In this document: positions 37,378 to 49,400 of the stretch, piece by piece
Numbering within the stretch: the first letter of the stretch is position 1
Layout of the letters: the number at the start of each line of letters is the position of its first letter
NCBI GenBank assembly: GCA_905331475.1
Contig: CAJNYU010003776.1
Span: forward strand, 62,001-126,000
DNA: 64,000 bases
Direction of reading: 5' to 3'
DNA from: Rotaria socialis
Taxonomy: Eukaryota; Rotifera; Eurotatoria; Philodinida; Philodinidae
The notes under the pieces: model-generated
Told to the model about the DNA's origin: nothing
The model's input: the letters and a program-made list of their open reading frames with translations, nothing else
Database searches by the model: none
Program-made: the position numbers and the translations under genes

Positions 37378-40243
37378 TTAAGATACCGTCGCTCTGTTGA
37401 ATGTACTAGGGACAGATTGAGTATTGAATGTTATAGGTTTGGATGGGCGTGATTGAGGATGACTACGAGCTTCTTCTTCTTCTTCGTCATTTTCGTCGAA
37501 GCTTACTAAAGTTTTCATTTGGTTCTTTTGAAAACGATCAGCGACAATAGCGATGAGAGCTGCTCCTTTGCCACTGCCATCATCGGACAATGTTAATTTG
37601 AACTAAAAATATACATTTTGATTAATAAAAACAAATAGACATCAATCTTAAAATGATCATGAGTAAAAAGAGAAGTTTAAGTTATGTGAGCGTAGATTCT
37701 TGTCCCCGAAAAAAGCAGCTGTGTGAGTTTATGTTTCCTGGTCAATAATTATCGTGTAGTAATGTTCATGTTCTTTCAAATTACTTTTTTCTCTGTGCCG
37801 CTCCTGCTAATGCTGCACCGATACATGAACCATCATCTGGTACTTCTAGTAGAAACTGAGATTCAGATATTTTTTCTTTTGTTTAGAATTTTCAATAGAT
37901 GAATAACGGTTTCAGTACATAAATTCATTCAGAGAGCAATGGTTTTATTATTCAATGAAAAAAAAAGAGTCCACATACTTTGATGTTTTTATTGACGAGA
38001 TTTTTCATACATTTTTCCATGTTTCGTTTAAATCTGGGATGATATCGATACAGAGAACCGTCAACACCAACTGTCACGTTCGGTTTATTGATTCGATTAA
38101 TTATGACAGTGAGACCTATACGAAATATAAGTTAAATACAATTGCATGATTGCTAAGATGAACTCTTAGAAAAGTATGTGTAGAAATTTTTGCGAATTCA
38201 AGTGTGAAATATATCAGAGCTGCTTATCGTTGCCCGAAAAGGAAATGATGTTTCATTCTTGAATTTCTGATCGAAAATTTTCAGATTCAATAGTCAATCT
38301 GAGAATGCAAGTCGAATAATTCCTACCAATTTTTTTTTATTTGTAATTTTCTGATCGAAATCTCTCGAATTATACGTCGGAATGATTCAAGCGAATCTCC
38401 TTCAGCCATCTCATATAGCATATATTTTAAATTAACATTTTTATGAAAAAATATAGACTCAAAATATTAATACAAGCGTTTTTTTATGTTGATTATATAC
38501 ATATTTACAGCTATGATATATATTAAGAAAATTTAATTATCGTAAAATTTTGTCTTCAAACTTTATTTGGCTGGTGCTGGATCAAATGCAATATACACAT
38601 TTAAGCTTCCTATCCAGATTTCTGCTTCGGAAAGGGTCAATCCAATCTTTGGAAAAGCACTGTCGTCTTTGTTCGAGGCGTAAAACACTGACAACAACCT
38701 GGTAGCTTTCTAAAAACAAATATTTACATGCGCCAGCTAATTTTGCAGCTCGTTTAGATACATTTTTGCAAATATGTTGTATAATTGCACAATCATCGAA
38801 TGTTGGATTCCTAATACCCATATCTTCAAGAACACGTCTTGTATTGGCAAATGCAATGCCTTCGTCTGTTTCGACAGTACTAACAAATTTAGTATAGAAA
38901 CCACCACGTGTAAACAGAGGCGTACGATAATCGCCATAACCATCACGTTGACCAATAAATATTAGATCTTGCTGCATTAAATCAAGTATAATTAAACGAA
39001 CAATTTCACCCATGTACATTCCACTAATCATTTTCTCAAAACTAAAAGCAAAACGATAGATGAATAATAGCGTTCTAGTCATAATTGCTTTTGCTTTCGC
39101 TTACATTTGCTTGCCAGGGTTGACAGATGATAAATCAACTTCTTCGTCGTACTTTGTTCGAATATGATTTAAACGATTATTATTACCGAACGCTCCCCAT
39201 TCCATATTTATAATGACTTGTTTTGGTTCATTGTAATCTCCATCCCAAGTACCGACACGGTCTAGTTTTTCCATGTAACATGCATTTGTACCCGTTCCTA
39301 ATATAAGACCGATGGCTGTATTTTGGTCTTTGTATGCGCACGCCATCAATGTCCCAACAGTGTCATTAACAAGGGCAACACATTTTACATTGATATGCTA
39401 AAAGTAGTGGCAAGACAAAAGAATGTGAAAGAATGCTACTTTTGTACTTTTAGTGTTTTTGAATAATTACTTTTTCATCAATGGCATCTTGTAGCATTTT
39501 AACAACATCACTGTTGACAACATCGGAACATGTAAAACCTTTAGTCCAAGATGTTAATCGGGCGGATGCAAGACCTTCTTGTTTACACGGAAATGAGAAT
39601 GTAAATCCTAAAGAAAAATGATTTGATGGATGACGCATATTATTTGACTCGCAAATTTTACCTAATGGATAATGAACATCGGGTTTATCAAGGTTTTCTT
39701 TTTTCATAAAATCCAAAAGACAGTCAGCAAGATGACGAAAGAGCTAAATCAATAAAATACACGTATGAGTCAGATTTCTTACTTTTCATTCTACAGAGTA
39801 CTTACATTGACACCTGGGCCAAGCATAATTGATTGTGGTATGACGAATATCTTTGATTTTAAATCAATTTTTGGTTGTGGTAACAAAGTAACGAGTAGAA
39901 CACGAAAATTCGTTCCACCTAAATCTAATGCAAGAACCTGACCAACTTCTGAGCCATCGGCGATATTTCTAACATAGGTAGGAAACATTTTAATATCCGC
40001 ATTTTTATGTGTAGCTGGAGAGAGACCAGCCTCCATTTCTTGCTCAAGTAATTGCATGATTTGACGCAGTTTTTCATCATCAAGACGTAAAGATTCGAGG
40101 ACTTTTTCAATCTAGCAGAAAAAAATGCACAATAATATCGATGAATATTGAACGTAATGACCTCTATAGAAAAAGAGTTAAAGATTCTAACCGTTGGGAA
40201 TAAGGTTAGAGAGAACCAGTCACGTCTACCATCAAGCAGTAAT
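37378..40243 (-). CDS. HK: Hexokinase (core exons, canonical last exon)
   Basis: Eight exons: 40243-40192, 40111-39806, 39743-39662, 39607-39471, 39397-39105, 39041-38728, 38115-37979 and last exon 37602-37378, giving about 514 aa from the first recognised exon. Hexokinase motifs in order: LLLDGRRDWFSLTLFPTIEK; LALDLGGTNFRVLLV (phosphate loop); LGFTFSFPC; TSWTKGFTCSDV; VALVNDTVGTL (catalytic Asp); GLILGTGTNACYME; INMEWGAFG; VGVDGSLYRYHPRF; and SDDGSGKGAALIAIVA. The product phosphorylates glucose to glucose-6-phosphate with ATP. A 54-nt intron (39661-39608) is a multiple of three and stays open; it was recognised because removal joins PLG to FTFSF. The last exon adds an acidic poly-Glu tail. 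The true start is unresolved: the first recognised exon begins in phase 2 and needs an upstream exon. A second last exon exists at 37781-37855. Confidence 0.88.
37781..37855 (-). CDS. HK: Alternative last exon of hexokinase
   Basis: A 75-nt phase-0 exon with its own acceptor and stop encodes 24 aa, FLLEVPDDGSCIGAALAGAA followed by QRKK. It is a second version of the closing hexokinase motif: DGSCIG replaces DGSGKG of the downstream exon, so the conserved Gly-Lys pair is lost. Use of this exon yields an isoform of about 464 aa without the acidic tail. It lies in the intron before the canonical last exon, and both fit after the same exon ending in LVNKNIK. Confidence 0.7.
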   Translation of the reverse strand, partial: FLLEVPDDGSCIGAALAGAAQRKK

Positions 40244-40821
40244 CTTATAATAAAAAAGAAACAGGAGACTTATAATTATTATTGAATATTTGCCGTATAT
40301 GATTATACTCTTTTTTGTCGGTTGTGAATCGTATTTTACTCTGTGCTGTTTGCATGTTTTGATAACAGATAATAATTTTAAACTGAATTTTTTTCAATGG
40401 CATAGATTTGGCGATCTTGCATTCTTACGTATTGACTCATGAAATCATTGAATAAGACAAATACAAATTAAATTCAAGCTTTCAATTTTTTCAACTGTTT
40501 TAAATAGTTAGTGTTAAAAAACAATTTCTACGATTACATCGTTATGTTTTTGTTTCTTCTTATTTTTCTCACATAGAAACTTGATCTCATTCATTACTAG
40601 TAGTAATCAATATTCATTGGAATCTTTTGCTTTTTGTTTCATGATAGAAGAAAAGACAGTCTGTTCTTGTTTTTTATTTGTACGTTATTTTCTTGTTAGA
40701 AAAACGAGGAAACAAGTAAATAAATATATATTCTACAAACTAGCGATTTTTTTGCCAAGACTACATAGTCCGTCTCGATTATTTCCTGTTCTCCGCGTTT
40801 TTTCCTCTCATCAGGTTTTTC

Positions 40822-40841
40822 ATATATATATATATATATAG
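40822..40841. repeat. (AT)n microsatellite
   Basis: Ten AT dinucleotides in the putative first hexokinase intron. Confidence 0.85.
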
Positions 40842-41095
40842 CATAGTTTCAGCGCCCGATTTTGTCGTTCTGAACGGGGGTGTGTCATACGCAACATATT
40901 GCGTTGGATAAATGCTTTTTTCTGCAGTTGTTTATTGCTTTTTTCTTTCTCTGGAAACTGACGTTGTATTGCATCATGCAGTGTTTTTTCTCTTGCTTAT
41001 TTCACACAAAAAATACGTTATAGCAACTATACTATTTCGAATGAAACGTAATATTTAGTTATTATCAATCATAAAGAAATTGATTTTATTCTTAC

Positions 41096-41272
41096 TTGAT
41101 CATTGGACTCTGGATGACGACTTTTAAGGGCATAAGTTTGATTAGGGCTAGCTGCTTTGTATCCTATGTAAGCTGCAATGCCAACGACTGAGCAAGCAGT
41201 TAAGCTATAAAATCCAATACGTAGAGTAGATGCCAATGCGTCATCTTTAATTATTGTCGCCAATGAAGACAT
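41096..41272 (-). CDS. Possible N-terminal membrane-anchor exon upstream of hexokinase
   Basis: An ATG-started 59-residue segment ending at a consensus donor (GTAAGA). It has a hydrophobic helix at about residues 20-38 (LTACSVVGIAAYIGYKA). It is on the hexokinase strand, 0.85 kb upstream, and could anchor hexokinase to the outer mitochondrial membrane. However it ends in phase 0 while the next recognised hexokinase exon needs phase 2, so either a small exon has been missed or it belongs to another transcript. Confidence 0.45.
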
Positions 41273-42213
41273 GATTTAAATTAATTTGATATAATTGATA
41301 AAAATTTTAAAGCATTACCAGTAATTTTAGTATATGATGCACACCAGATACTCGTGAAAATACGTAATAAGAGTCTTAGTTCTACGATTCGTTTCGAGAT
41401 TAGAAAATAAAATTTATAACGACAATTATAAATTCAAATCATAAAATAAAAACGTGCTACCAACCGATGCAAGTAAATAAAGTATAAATTTTCGTTTCGT
41501 TTCGTGTACGAAGAATAGCAAAGAATAAGAGAAGAGAAAAAATTATTTTAATCCAACCAAATTATATTTTTGTTTATTTTTTTGTTCTCTTATTGTCGCA
41601 CGGTTAATATGTGCAGTTGTGTGTTGTTGAATAAATATGTTCGAGCGTGTGTATGTTAGATGGGAGTTGCCTATCGTTGCTCTCGTTTTTATACAAAGCA
41701 AGTATTTTATATGCTATAGAAAGCATAGAGAAGCATAATTTTCTTTTTTTTCCTTTGCCCTTCTTTACTATTATTCCGCTCGACGATTTCTTCTTTTTTT
41801 TCCTCTTGTTTTCTATCGCTGACGACGTCATCAGAGAAAAATGATGGAAGTATATAATGTTAGAGCCTATCTAGAAAGAAACAAAAAAATATATCTTATA
41901 GAACACAAACAATCGATAAGCGCCTAACATCTTAGACGCGCATTTCTTTTTATTTTTGAATATGTGGCTTTCTCACAAGATAATAATTTCAAGGGAAATT
42001 ACTGATATTTTCTCACAAAAGAAAAACATCGATCAATATTGAAGTTGAATAGGCAGATTTTTTTTTATTATTTTTTTTTTATTGACTAAAATGGTTAATT
42101 TCCAGACAAACAAACGAATAGAACATGCAAAGTTATATTTAAAGAAAAAACGAGTATTTTGTTTATATGAGAAGATAGTATGTATATGTCATAGTCTATG
42201 TTTTCTTGATTTG
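41273..42213. other. Intergenic region between hexokinase and chitin-binding gene
   Basis: About 0.94 kb, AT-rich with T-runs and no gene seen. Contains the likely hexokinase promoter and the 3' flank of the chitin-binding gene, with a minus-strand AATAAA near 42064. Confidence 0.5.
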
Positions 42214-44544
42214 CTAATCTTTTTTTCTCATTAACCTATTCTTTCCACAGTCGGCAAAGTCAACAGGTACACAATCATTATCGCGAGCCGAGTATGCCAG
42301 ATCACTATCGCATTCCATCACGCTATGCCAACCTGAATAGAAAATTCTTTTCAGAAAAACAAAGTCATAAAATATCATTTATTTATACCTGTGGCACAAT
42401 AATGAAACTTATTGCAATGTACAGGATCAGCATAGTAACCATTTAGGCGACCAGCACATGAGAAAATTGAAGGTAATCCGAATGGTGTGGCTGGTGTAGT
42501 GGTACTGGTGGTGGTGCTGGGTGTGGTGCTGGTGGTGGCTGTTGTTGTTATTGTTGTTGTTGTTGTCGTTGATTTAACAACAGCACGAGTAAATGAATGA
42601 AGCCACTTTTTATGTGACGAGGCTTTCATGTAAATAAGCTTAGCTTAAAAAGAAAATTCTTTCTAACAAGAGATTAAAATACCTGATGGTGGTTCAAACG
42701 ACTTTGAGTTTTGACAACCAACAAGACTAGCCGACAAACAAAGACGTAACAAAGGTTCCCAAGCAAGACCTGCTGCACACATTGATCGATAATCGCGTCC
42801 ATCCACACATACATGATAGATACGACAGTCTGTAGAATCTCCAAAGTAACCATCAGCTAGAATAAGAAAAGTCAATTAGCATAAATATAAACAGACTAGG
42901 ATTTCTTTTTTTCTTTTTTCTTTTTACATACAAACACAACTGAATCGAATTGAACGTTGGCGTTTAATTATATCCAATGAGCCTGAATTACTTGTTAGGA
43001 TATCCGGTGTCGTAGCTAAATAAGTTGATTATATTATAATACAAGGTATTTATACTACTGCAGAGCATAACTTACTTGGCGGTGCAGTAGTTGTTGGTGT
43101 TCCGATAGGAGTATCAGGTTTACCTCCATGACATTCAGCTTGTTCGTATGGTTTACATGTTTTTGTAATACGATCAAATAAAAATTTATTTGGACATGTG
43201 CGTTGCTCTAAATGACCATCAACACATTGAACATATTGTGGACAAGTAACTGGATCAGCAAAACGCATTTGACTGGAATAATTAGGTGGACAAGTATTTT
43301 GACCTTATAGACACACAACTGTGAACATATTTGATAGTAAACATATCGATACTTACATTCAGTAACTTCATGAGGCCAAGCACAACTTTCTAAACCTTTA
43401 AATTACATATTTTATAGATAGAAAGAAATTTTTTAATCGAAAAAAGAAAATTCTTACGTGAACTCCAAACAAGACCCGATGAACAAAGTAATGAATCACT
43501 TTGACCTCTTACACCTATAATAAACATTTCGTATGAAATGGAGAAACCTTTTTGTTTTATCATTACCATCACAATAATGAAATACCGAACAATCATAAGG
43601 ATCTGGAAAGTATCCGGAAGTGCCCACTGCACATTCAATAGGTGAATAGGGTGGTGCAATTTGTCCTTCACCTGAGTAGAACAAATTAAAAAACAATCAG
43701 TACACAAATGTTTTCTCACATTCAGCATCTTTTGGCCATAAACATCCGTTAGCACTAGCTGAGAAATGTAATCCAGAATTACAACGATGTGTCGATTGTA
43801 ATACACCCAAAACACACCAATGATATATCGAACACGAGCTTGGATCAGCAAAAAACCCAGTTGCACCAAGACGACACGTATAATTACCTTTAGCAGTTAG
43901 AGTACCTGTTGTTGTCGTGGGTTGCATTGTTGTTGTAGCTAAATTCGAAAATAATTTGATTCGAAAAATATCATTAAGTGCAATAGTATACCTTCTTCGT
44001 AGCCCCATTTTCTTCTACCACCGATACATGATGTAATACTTTGTGCACTACAGCCAATTTTGATTTCATCCCAAAGCATGCCATCTTTACACCAACGTAC
44101 TGATTGTGTACCACCATAACAAACATGAAATTTACGGCAATCATCACGATCAGCATAAAACCCATCGTCTAGATTTTTCAGAACAAAAACATGAATTTTT
44201 ATTTTTATGTGAATTCGTTTTTCTACCAGAACAACGTGAACCAACTTCTGACATATAGGCTATAGCAGGTGATTTTTCTTCCTTGGTAACTATTTTCAAA
44301 ATAGAAAAATTAAACTAAGTAAATCGATTACACTTATTAACTTACATCTAGCGAGTTTTTTCGTTTGTGATGTTTCATTGCGCTTTGACGATAATGATAT
44401 TTTATCTTTTTTAACTGTACTAGTTGCTAAACTCACACCGAGTGTACATAAAATAATAGTTACTAAATCATTGAACAATTGTAATATAGACAGCTATGAT
44501 ACAAAGAAAGACTTACGGAATAGAATTGAATATCTGGTAACCAT
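42214..44544 (-). CDS. Secreted peritrophin-like protein with six chitin-binding (CBM14) domains
   Basis: Thirteen exons (44544-44517, 44462-44346, 44259-44227, 44168-43992, 43938-43720, 43671-43567, 43514-43458, 43389-43357, 43303-43076, 43015-42932, 42856-42683, 42643-42389, 42332-42214) join to 542 aa. The signal peptide MVTRYSILFLTIILCTLG is split by the first intron. Six peritrophin-A/CBM14 repeats follow, each with six Cys and an aromatic core: DGFYADRDDCRKFHVCYGG; TGFFADPSSCSIYHWC; SGYFPDPYDCSVFHYC; MRFADPVTCPQYVQC; DGYFGDSTDCRIYHVC; NGYYADPVHCNKFHYC. Thr-rich linkers separate several domains. Such proteins bind chitin in cuticle, gut lining or jaws. Most introns are phase 1 and several domains are split over 2-3 exons. 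Confidence 0.88.
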
Positions 44545-45219
44545 TGTTCGTATGCTCTTGTTCAGCTTGAATTCTATTCAGTCAACGGTGATGTTCACTT
44601 GGAATGTGCGAATCAGTTGAATGCAATGGTTCTCTTGTCAAACTTGTCAATTTATTGCTCGCAATCGACACATCAGAAGACACGTTTAGGCACGTTTCAT
44701 TCAATTAACAGTCGCCGTTCACATAGGTGAAAGATTAGAACGAGACGTTATTGTTGCGGATTGATTCATGTGGATAAGCTTCGAACAACACATGACGCGA
44801 TTAACAGTTATCAAACTTGTTAGGTCGGCATCTTATGTCTATATGGATTTGCACGACTTCATAACAATAACAACGACCGAATTATATGACATTTATTCCC
44901 GTAAGTTGTCAAATATTCTAATAGACACCTTTCTAGTCCATATTAACTTCGTTTTTACTTACATAAACAAATCAAAACGACTGGTTGTAATTTCGATGTT
45001 TTATGCATTACAATTTATTAGAATAATAGTATTTTATTTTTAAAATTTATTATTATTATAATTGATGCTACAGCTTATATACAAACAGATGAATAGTGTT
45101 ACCTATATGGTAGCTTATTCTCAATGGCCATCACGGTTCAATGAATTCGAAGAAGAAAAAAGAAATTCAATAGTGCGTGACGCTTCACTTTGTACACTCA
45201 AGTGTTATCACTTAGGAAT
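44545..45219. other. Intergenic region
   Basis: Divergent promoter region between the chitin-binding gene (-) and the 2H-like gene (+). An open frame at 44768-45043 has no family similarity and biased hydrophobic composition, so it is not called. Confidence 0.5.
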
Positions 45220-45996
45220 ATGACTAGAACGATCAGCATACGACGAAATACATGCTTCAAACGACCTCGAATTTGTCTTGTTATTTATTATATATGTGCA
45301 ATTTTAGTCATAGCTTATGGTTTAATTCTATTCAATCGTTATATATTTCAACCTTCTCCAAATGTTTATTTTCCATTTCAAATTTATCCAGCATACAACA
45401 CAGTTATTCAAGCAAACGGTATTTTTCTTCAAAATCCAGGCTATAAAATTCTTCAAATGGTTAAACATCGTTTATCAGACAAATTTACTGAATTTCATGA
45501 TTTTCTACAATATCAAGATGAATTAAAACAATATTTTACCTTAGTTCCACGAACTTCTTATCATATTACATTGGCTGATTTTAGAAATAATACAAATCTC
45601 ACAAAAGAATCTATTAACGAATTACAAGAGGAACAAAAACGAATGGATAAATATAATACAACTGTAAACTGTGATGGTAAAGATATATTTATTATTCATA
45701 CAAGTGAGATCCGTATGACAATTGAGCTCGACAATGCTTATGTTGCTAGAATCAAACGGTATCATCGACGATGGAGTAAAAAATTTCCTGAAATAATATC
45801 CAATCTCTATACACCATTCTATATCACAATTGGATATCAATATAAAAATCTACCAAATGTAACAGTTCTTAAAGAATTCAGCAGACTTTTAAGAGATTGG
45901 GAAGGAATACCATTTGATATTGAACTTGATTCTATTACAATATGTTCATATCAAGATGCTATTACCTATGAACCTATTCTTCATCGTAAACACTGA
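45220..45996 (+). CDS. Single-pass membrane protein, 2H-phosphoesterase-like
   Basis: An uninterrupted frame of 258 aa from ATG 45220 (an upstream open stretch lacks an ATG). A basic N-terminus precedes one transmembrane helix, about residues 20-40 (ICLVIYYICAILVIAYGLIL), so a type II topology is likely. The rest is lumenal or extracellular, with N-glycosylation sites. SYHITLADF fits the first HxT motif of 2H phosphoesterases (LigT/2'-5' ligase-like fold). The matching second position reads PFYITIGYQY, with Tyr in place of His. If the family call is right, catalysis is probably impaired or altered. The gene is intronless among intron-rich neighbours. AATAAA follows at 46045. The family assignment is tentative; the fold should be checked. 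Confidence 0.6.
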   Translation: MTRTISIRRNTCFKRPRICLVIYYICAILVIAYGLILFNRYIFQPSPNVYFPFQIYPAYNTVIQANGIFLQNPGYKILQMVKHRLSDKFTEFHDFLQYQDELKQYFTLVPRTSYHITLADFRNNTNLTKESINELQEEQKRMDKYNTTVNCDGKDIFIIHTSEIRMTIELDNAYVARIKRYHRRWSKKFPEIISNLYTPFYITIGYQYKNLPNVTVLKEFSRLLRDWEGIPFDIELDSITICSYQDAITYEPILHRKH

Positions 45997-46434
45997 CACG
46001 TAGATTACTAATGTTTTTAATGCAGCCTACGAATATCAACTAATAATAAATAAATCCGACTATTACTCCTTCACATGAATTATTTTTTGTTATTTCTCCT
46101 TTCGAAAAGAAAAAGTGAAATAATGATAATAGTAAGCGCATCGCTAATGCAAAGACAAGAGAAGAATATACAACCGAAAAATAAACTGAATAATGAGTAC
46201 GAGAAAGAGAGTAAAGATTGAGAAAGAGAAAAACAAAGAAAGAGAGAGAGTTTTAGATTCATGCAAATATTGCACACAAAACTGTTCGTTCTCGGAGTGG
46301 TGTGCACGACAACGTCTCTTTTCTTTTTGTTCTCTTTTTCTATTTTTTGTACATAACAAACACACGCACGCACATCAACTGTACAGCAAAGCTAAAACAC
46401 ACATACAGTGACAAAAAGAAAAGATTGAACAGAA
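45997..46434. other. Convergent intergenic region
   Basis: About 440 nt between the 3' ends of the 2H-like gene (+) and BRM (-). Purine-rich (GAGAAAG) tract near 46200; nothing else seen. Confidence 0.5.
46045..46050 (+). terminator. Polyadenylation signal of 2H-like gene
   Basis: AATAAA about 50 nt after the stop. Confidence 0.5.
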
Positions 46435-49400
46435 TTATTTTTGGCGCGAATTAGAACCACGAGTTTCTTCTTCTTCTTCTTCGTCGTCGTCGTCATCATC
46501 ATCATCGACACCACCATATGATGACTAGATAGATAAAAATAATAAAATTAATCTCCAATAAGAAATACATACTTGATTTGTCTCGTCCATCATCATATCT
46601 TCGTCATCGCTCATGACACGAGTTTTTCGACGACTACTTGTCGTACTACTTCCATTGCCAGATGGACGCGATTGAGCTTTCTTAAAGTGAAAAAACAAAT
46701 AGGAATTGATAATCTCTATTCCTAGGAAAAATTTGTCTTACCTTTTTTACATTAGTCTCTTTTTTTACACGTTTCTTCAGTGGTTCTGAAATTTAAAAAA
46801 GTATTATTTTAATTAAAATCATACGAAAATTAGGCTTTTTACCATCGTCATCAGATTCTCCTTCCGAATTTGAACTAACAGGAATTTCTCCTTTCTCCAT
46901 ACGTTCGCGAGCATTCGTAAATACAGATTGAAGAATAATTGAATCCTCATAGATCTAAACAATCAATCGTATCTTATATTAACACTAGCAAGATAGAAAA
47001 ACAAAATTCTTACAGTTGAATTTTCCATATTAAATTCTTGTGCATTTTTACAGAGAAGCATAACATCAGCTTCAATTTCATTTAAACTTCGATAACGATT
47101 TTCTCCAAGTTTTTTCTAAAGAAATTCAAATCAATCATGAGAAAAATCGTTTGTTTGCATCTCATACCTTAATTTTATTAAAATCAACTGGATTTCTAAT
47201 GGTTTCATAATATTCTGGCAGTTCTTTTTGTGTTGGCAATCGCATAAATGGTTTACTCAACACTCGGTTGTCATCACTAAAGAAAGTATTCGATCAATAA
47301 GAAAAATAAAAATGTCATCCATACTTGTCTCGATATTTAATAACAAAGTCTAACAATGTTGTCATTTGTTTTAATAATTTCGCTGGTATCGGATCGTCGG
47401 AATATTTTTTATTCGTTTCTTTTAGTTTTCTTTTTCCAGCTCGTCGACCAACTTTAGTAGGAACTGCATCCATATCATCATCATCTTGTTTACTATTGCT
47501 CTCATCTTGTTGTTCATCATCGTCATCATCAAAATCAATATTAGTAGCAGTACGTCGTTTTCGTCGACGTTTTTTGTCTTGATCAGGTGTACCTAACGTT
47601 CCATCTTCAATAGCCTAAACAGTCAGATTTATAATTAGAAAAGCCTTCAATACTAACTAGTATATCTGGAAAGCTTATTGATTAACTAATGTGACTTTCG
47701 CTAGATAGAGCGAACTTCCTGTGCAGTCACAAATGTTTACATAAACAGGAAGAACAATAAGTCTGGATAGTAAACCGACCTGATATGGAATTCTTACGCT
47801 ATCCATTCGCACTAACTTACTACACGAGTCCGTAGTATGCATACTATCGAAAGATAAATACGAAATAAACAAACACTCGTGCTTTGTCCAGGGTTGTTGC
47901 ATCGTTAATCGTATCAAGATCATTTTGTGACAATTGTATGGAGACAAAAAGGAAAAGCAAATTCAAAGTATGCTATCATTTGATAATAGATTAACATAAA
48001 GCCAGGTGAATAGATTAACACTGGCGGAGCGTAGAATCTATGAGTCTGAGAAAAATGATACGTTACATGGATGAATTTTAGAAGCAAGAAGACTTTACGT
48101 ATCCGTATAAGACTTATGTTTCGATAACGAAAAAAAAAGTATTTACCCTCAGCCATTCTTTATCTGTTAATGAATCTGAATAATCAACTTCTTTTCTTTG
48201 TCTAGTTCCACGTCCAAATAAATCTAATGTTTCTTGGTCGAGTATAGTTTTTTCTAATTCTTTAGGATCTTTTGTTAGCCATGCCGGTAATTCTGACATT
48301 TCAAGAAGTCGCGGCTTACGATTTGGCATTCTAGCTTCAGCGTGTCTTCGTTCGCGATCCATTCTCTACAAGCAAACAAAAACTCTTCATTCTACTTCTT
48401 AGATCAATTGAAAACTAACATTAAATAAATTGTATTCATCTTCACTTCGTGCAATCATTTGATTGATAATTTCATCGTCGGGAACTTCATCTTCTTCTTC
48501 GTCTCCTTCTTCAGTTTCTTGTAGAAGAATTTGTTGTAAAAATTGTTTTCGTTCATTTCCTGTTGATTTATTATTAAACATTCCAGCTTGAATAACTTTT
48601 TCATCGACATTTAATTTATAACGAGCAGCTGCTAAGATCTTTTCTTCAACGCTATTAACTGTCATTAAACGTAGAACACGAACTTCATTCACTTGACCTA
48701 TACGATGTGCACGATCTTGTGCTTGTAAATCCTTTAGAAAAGAAAGATTAATTATACTAGTTTTTGTTTTGCCTTTAAAAGTTTACTTGATGTGGATTCC
48801 AATCGGAATCGAATATAATAACTGTATCAGCTGTTTGTAAATTTAAACCGAGACCACCAGCACGTGTTGATAACAAGAAAATGAAATAATCAGCTTTGGC
48901 TTCACTAAATTTAGCTAATAAATCACCACGTTCTTCAGATTTTGTTTGACCATCAAGACGCAAATAAGTGAAATCTATACAAATTAAAAAAGAAACGGTT
49001 TCTTAAGACAATTTGATAATTGAAATATTTACTTTTATAAGCGAAATAATCTTCCATAATTGTCATTAATGATGTCATTTGACAGAAAAGTAGAACACGA
49101 TGATTTGTTACTTTCAATTTTGGTAATATACGATCGAGTAATTCAAACTTGCCCGATGCTCGATAAAGATCAGCTCTACAATAAAGAAAATAAATGATGG
49201 AAAGAAGCTTCTCTGTTTCTTTACCCATTACAAACACCATTTGTATAATTTAAATAATCACCAATTTTTTCTTCTAATTCATTGAACATAAACGGATGAT
49301 TACAGATTTTACGTAATTGCATAATTGTATTCATGAGTGCTTTTGGATTACTGCCTTTATCATTCTAGAAATAGAGAACATCATGTGATCGTTCAGTTTT

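Noticed and set aside
42490-42560. GT/GGT-rich tract in the chitin-binding gene as another telomere-like repeat
   Set aside because: It is the in-frame codon run for a Thr/Ser linker (ACC/ACA on the coding strand) and lacks the TGTGGG unit and C-rich partner.
44768-45043. 91-aa plus-strand frame
   Set aside because: Hydrophobic, no motif, no family match and no splice partners.
47675-48146. Minus-strand frames within BRM intron 11
   Set aside because: They fall exactly in the gap between exons encoding adjacent parts of the SnAC-to-linker region; no similarity to anything.
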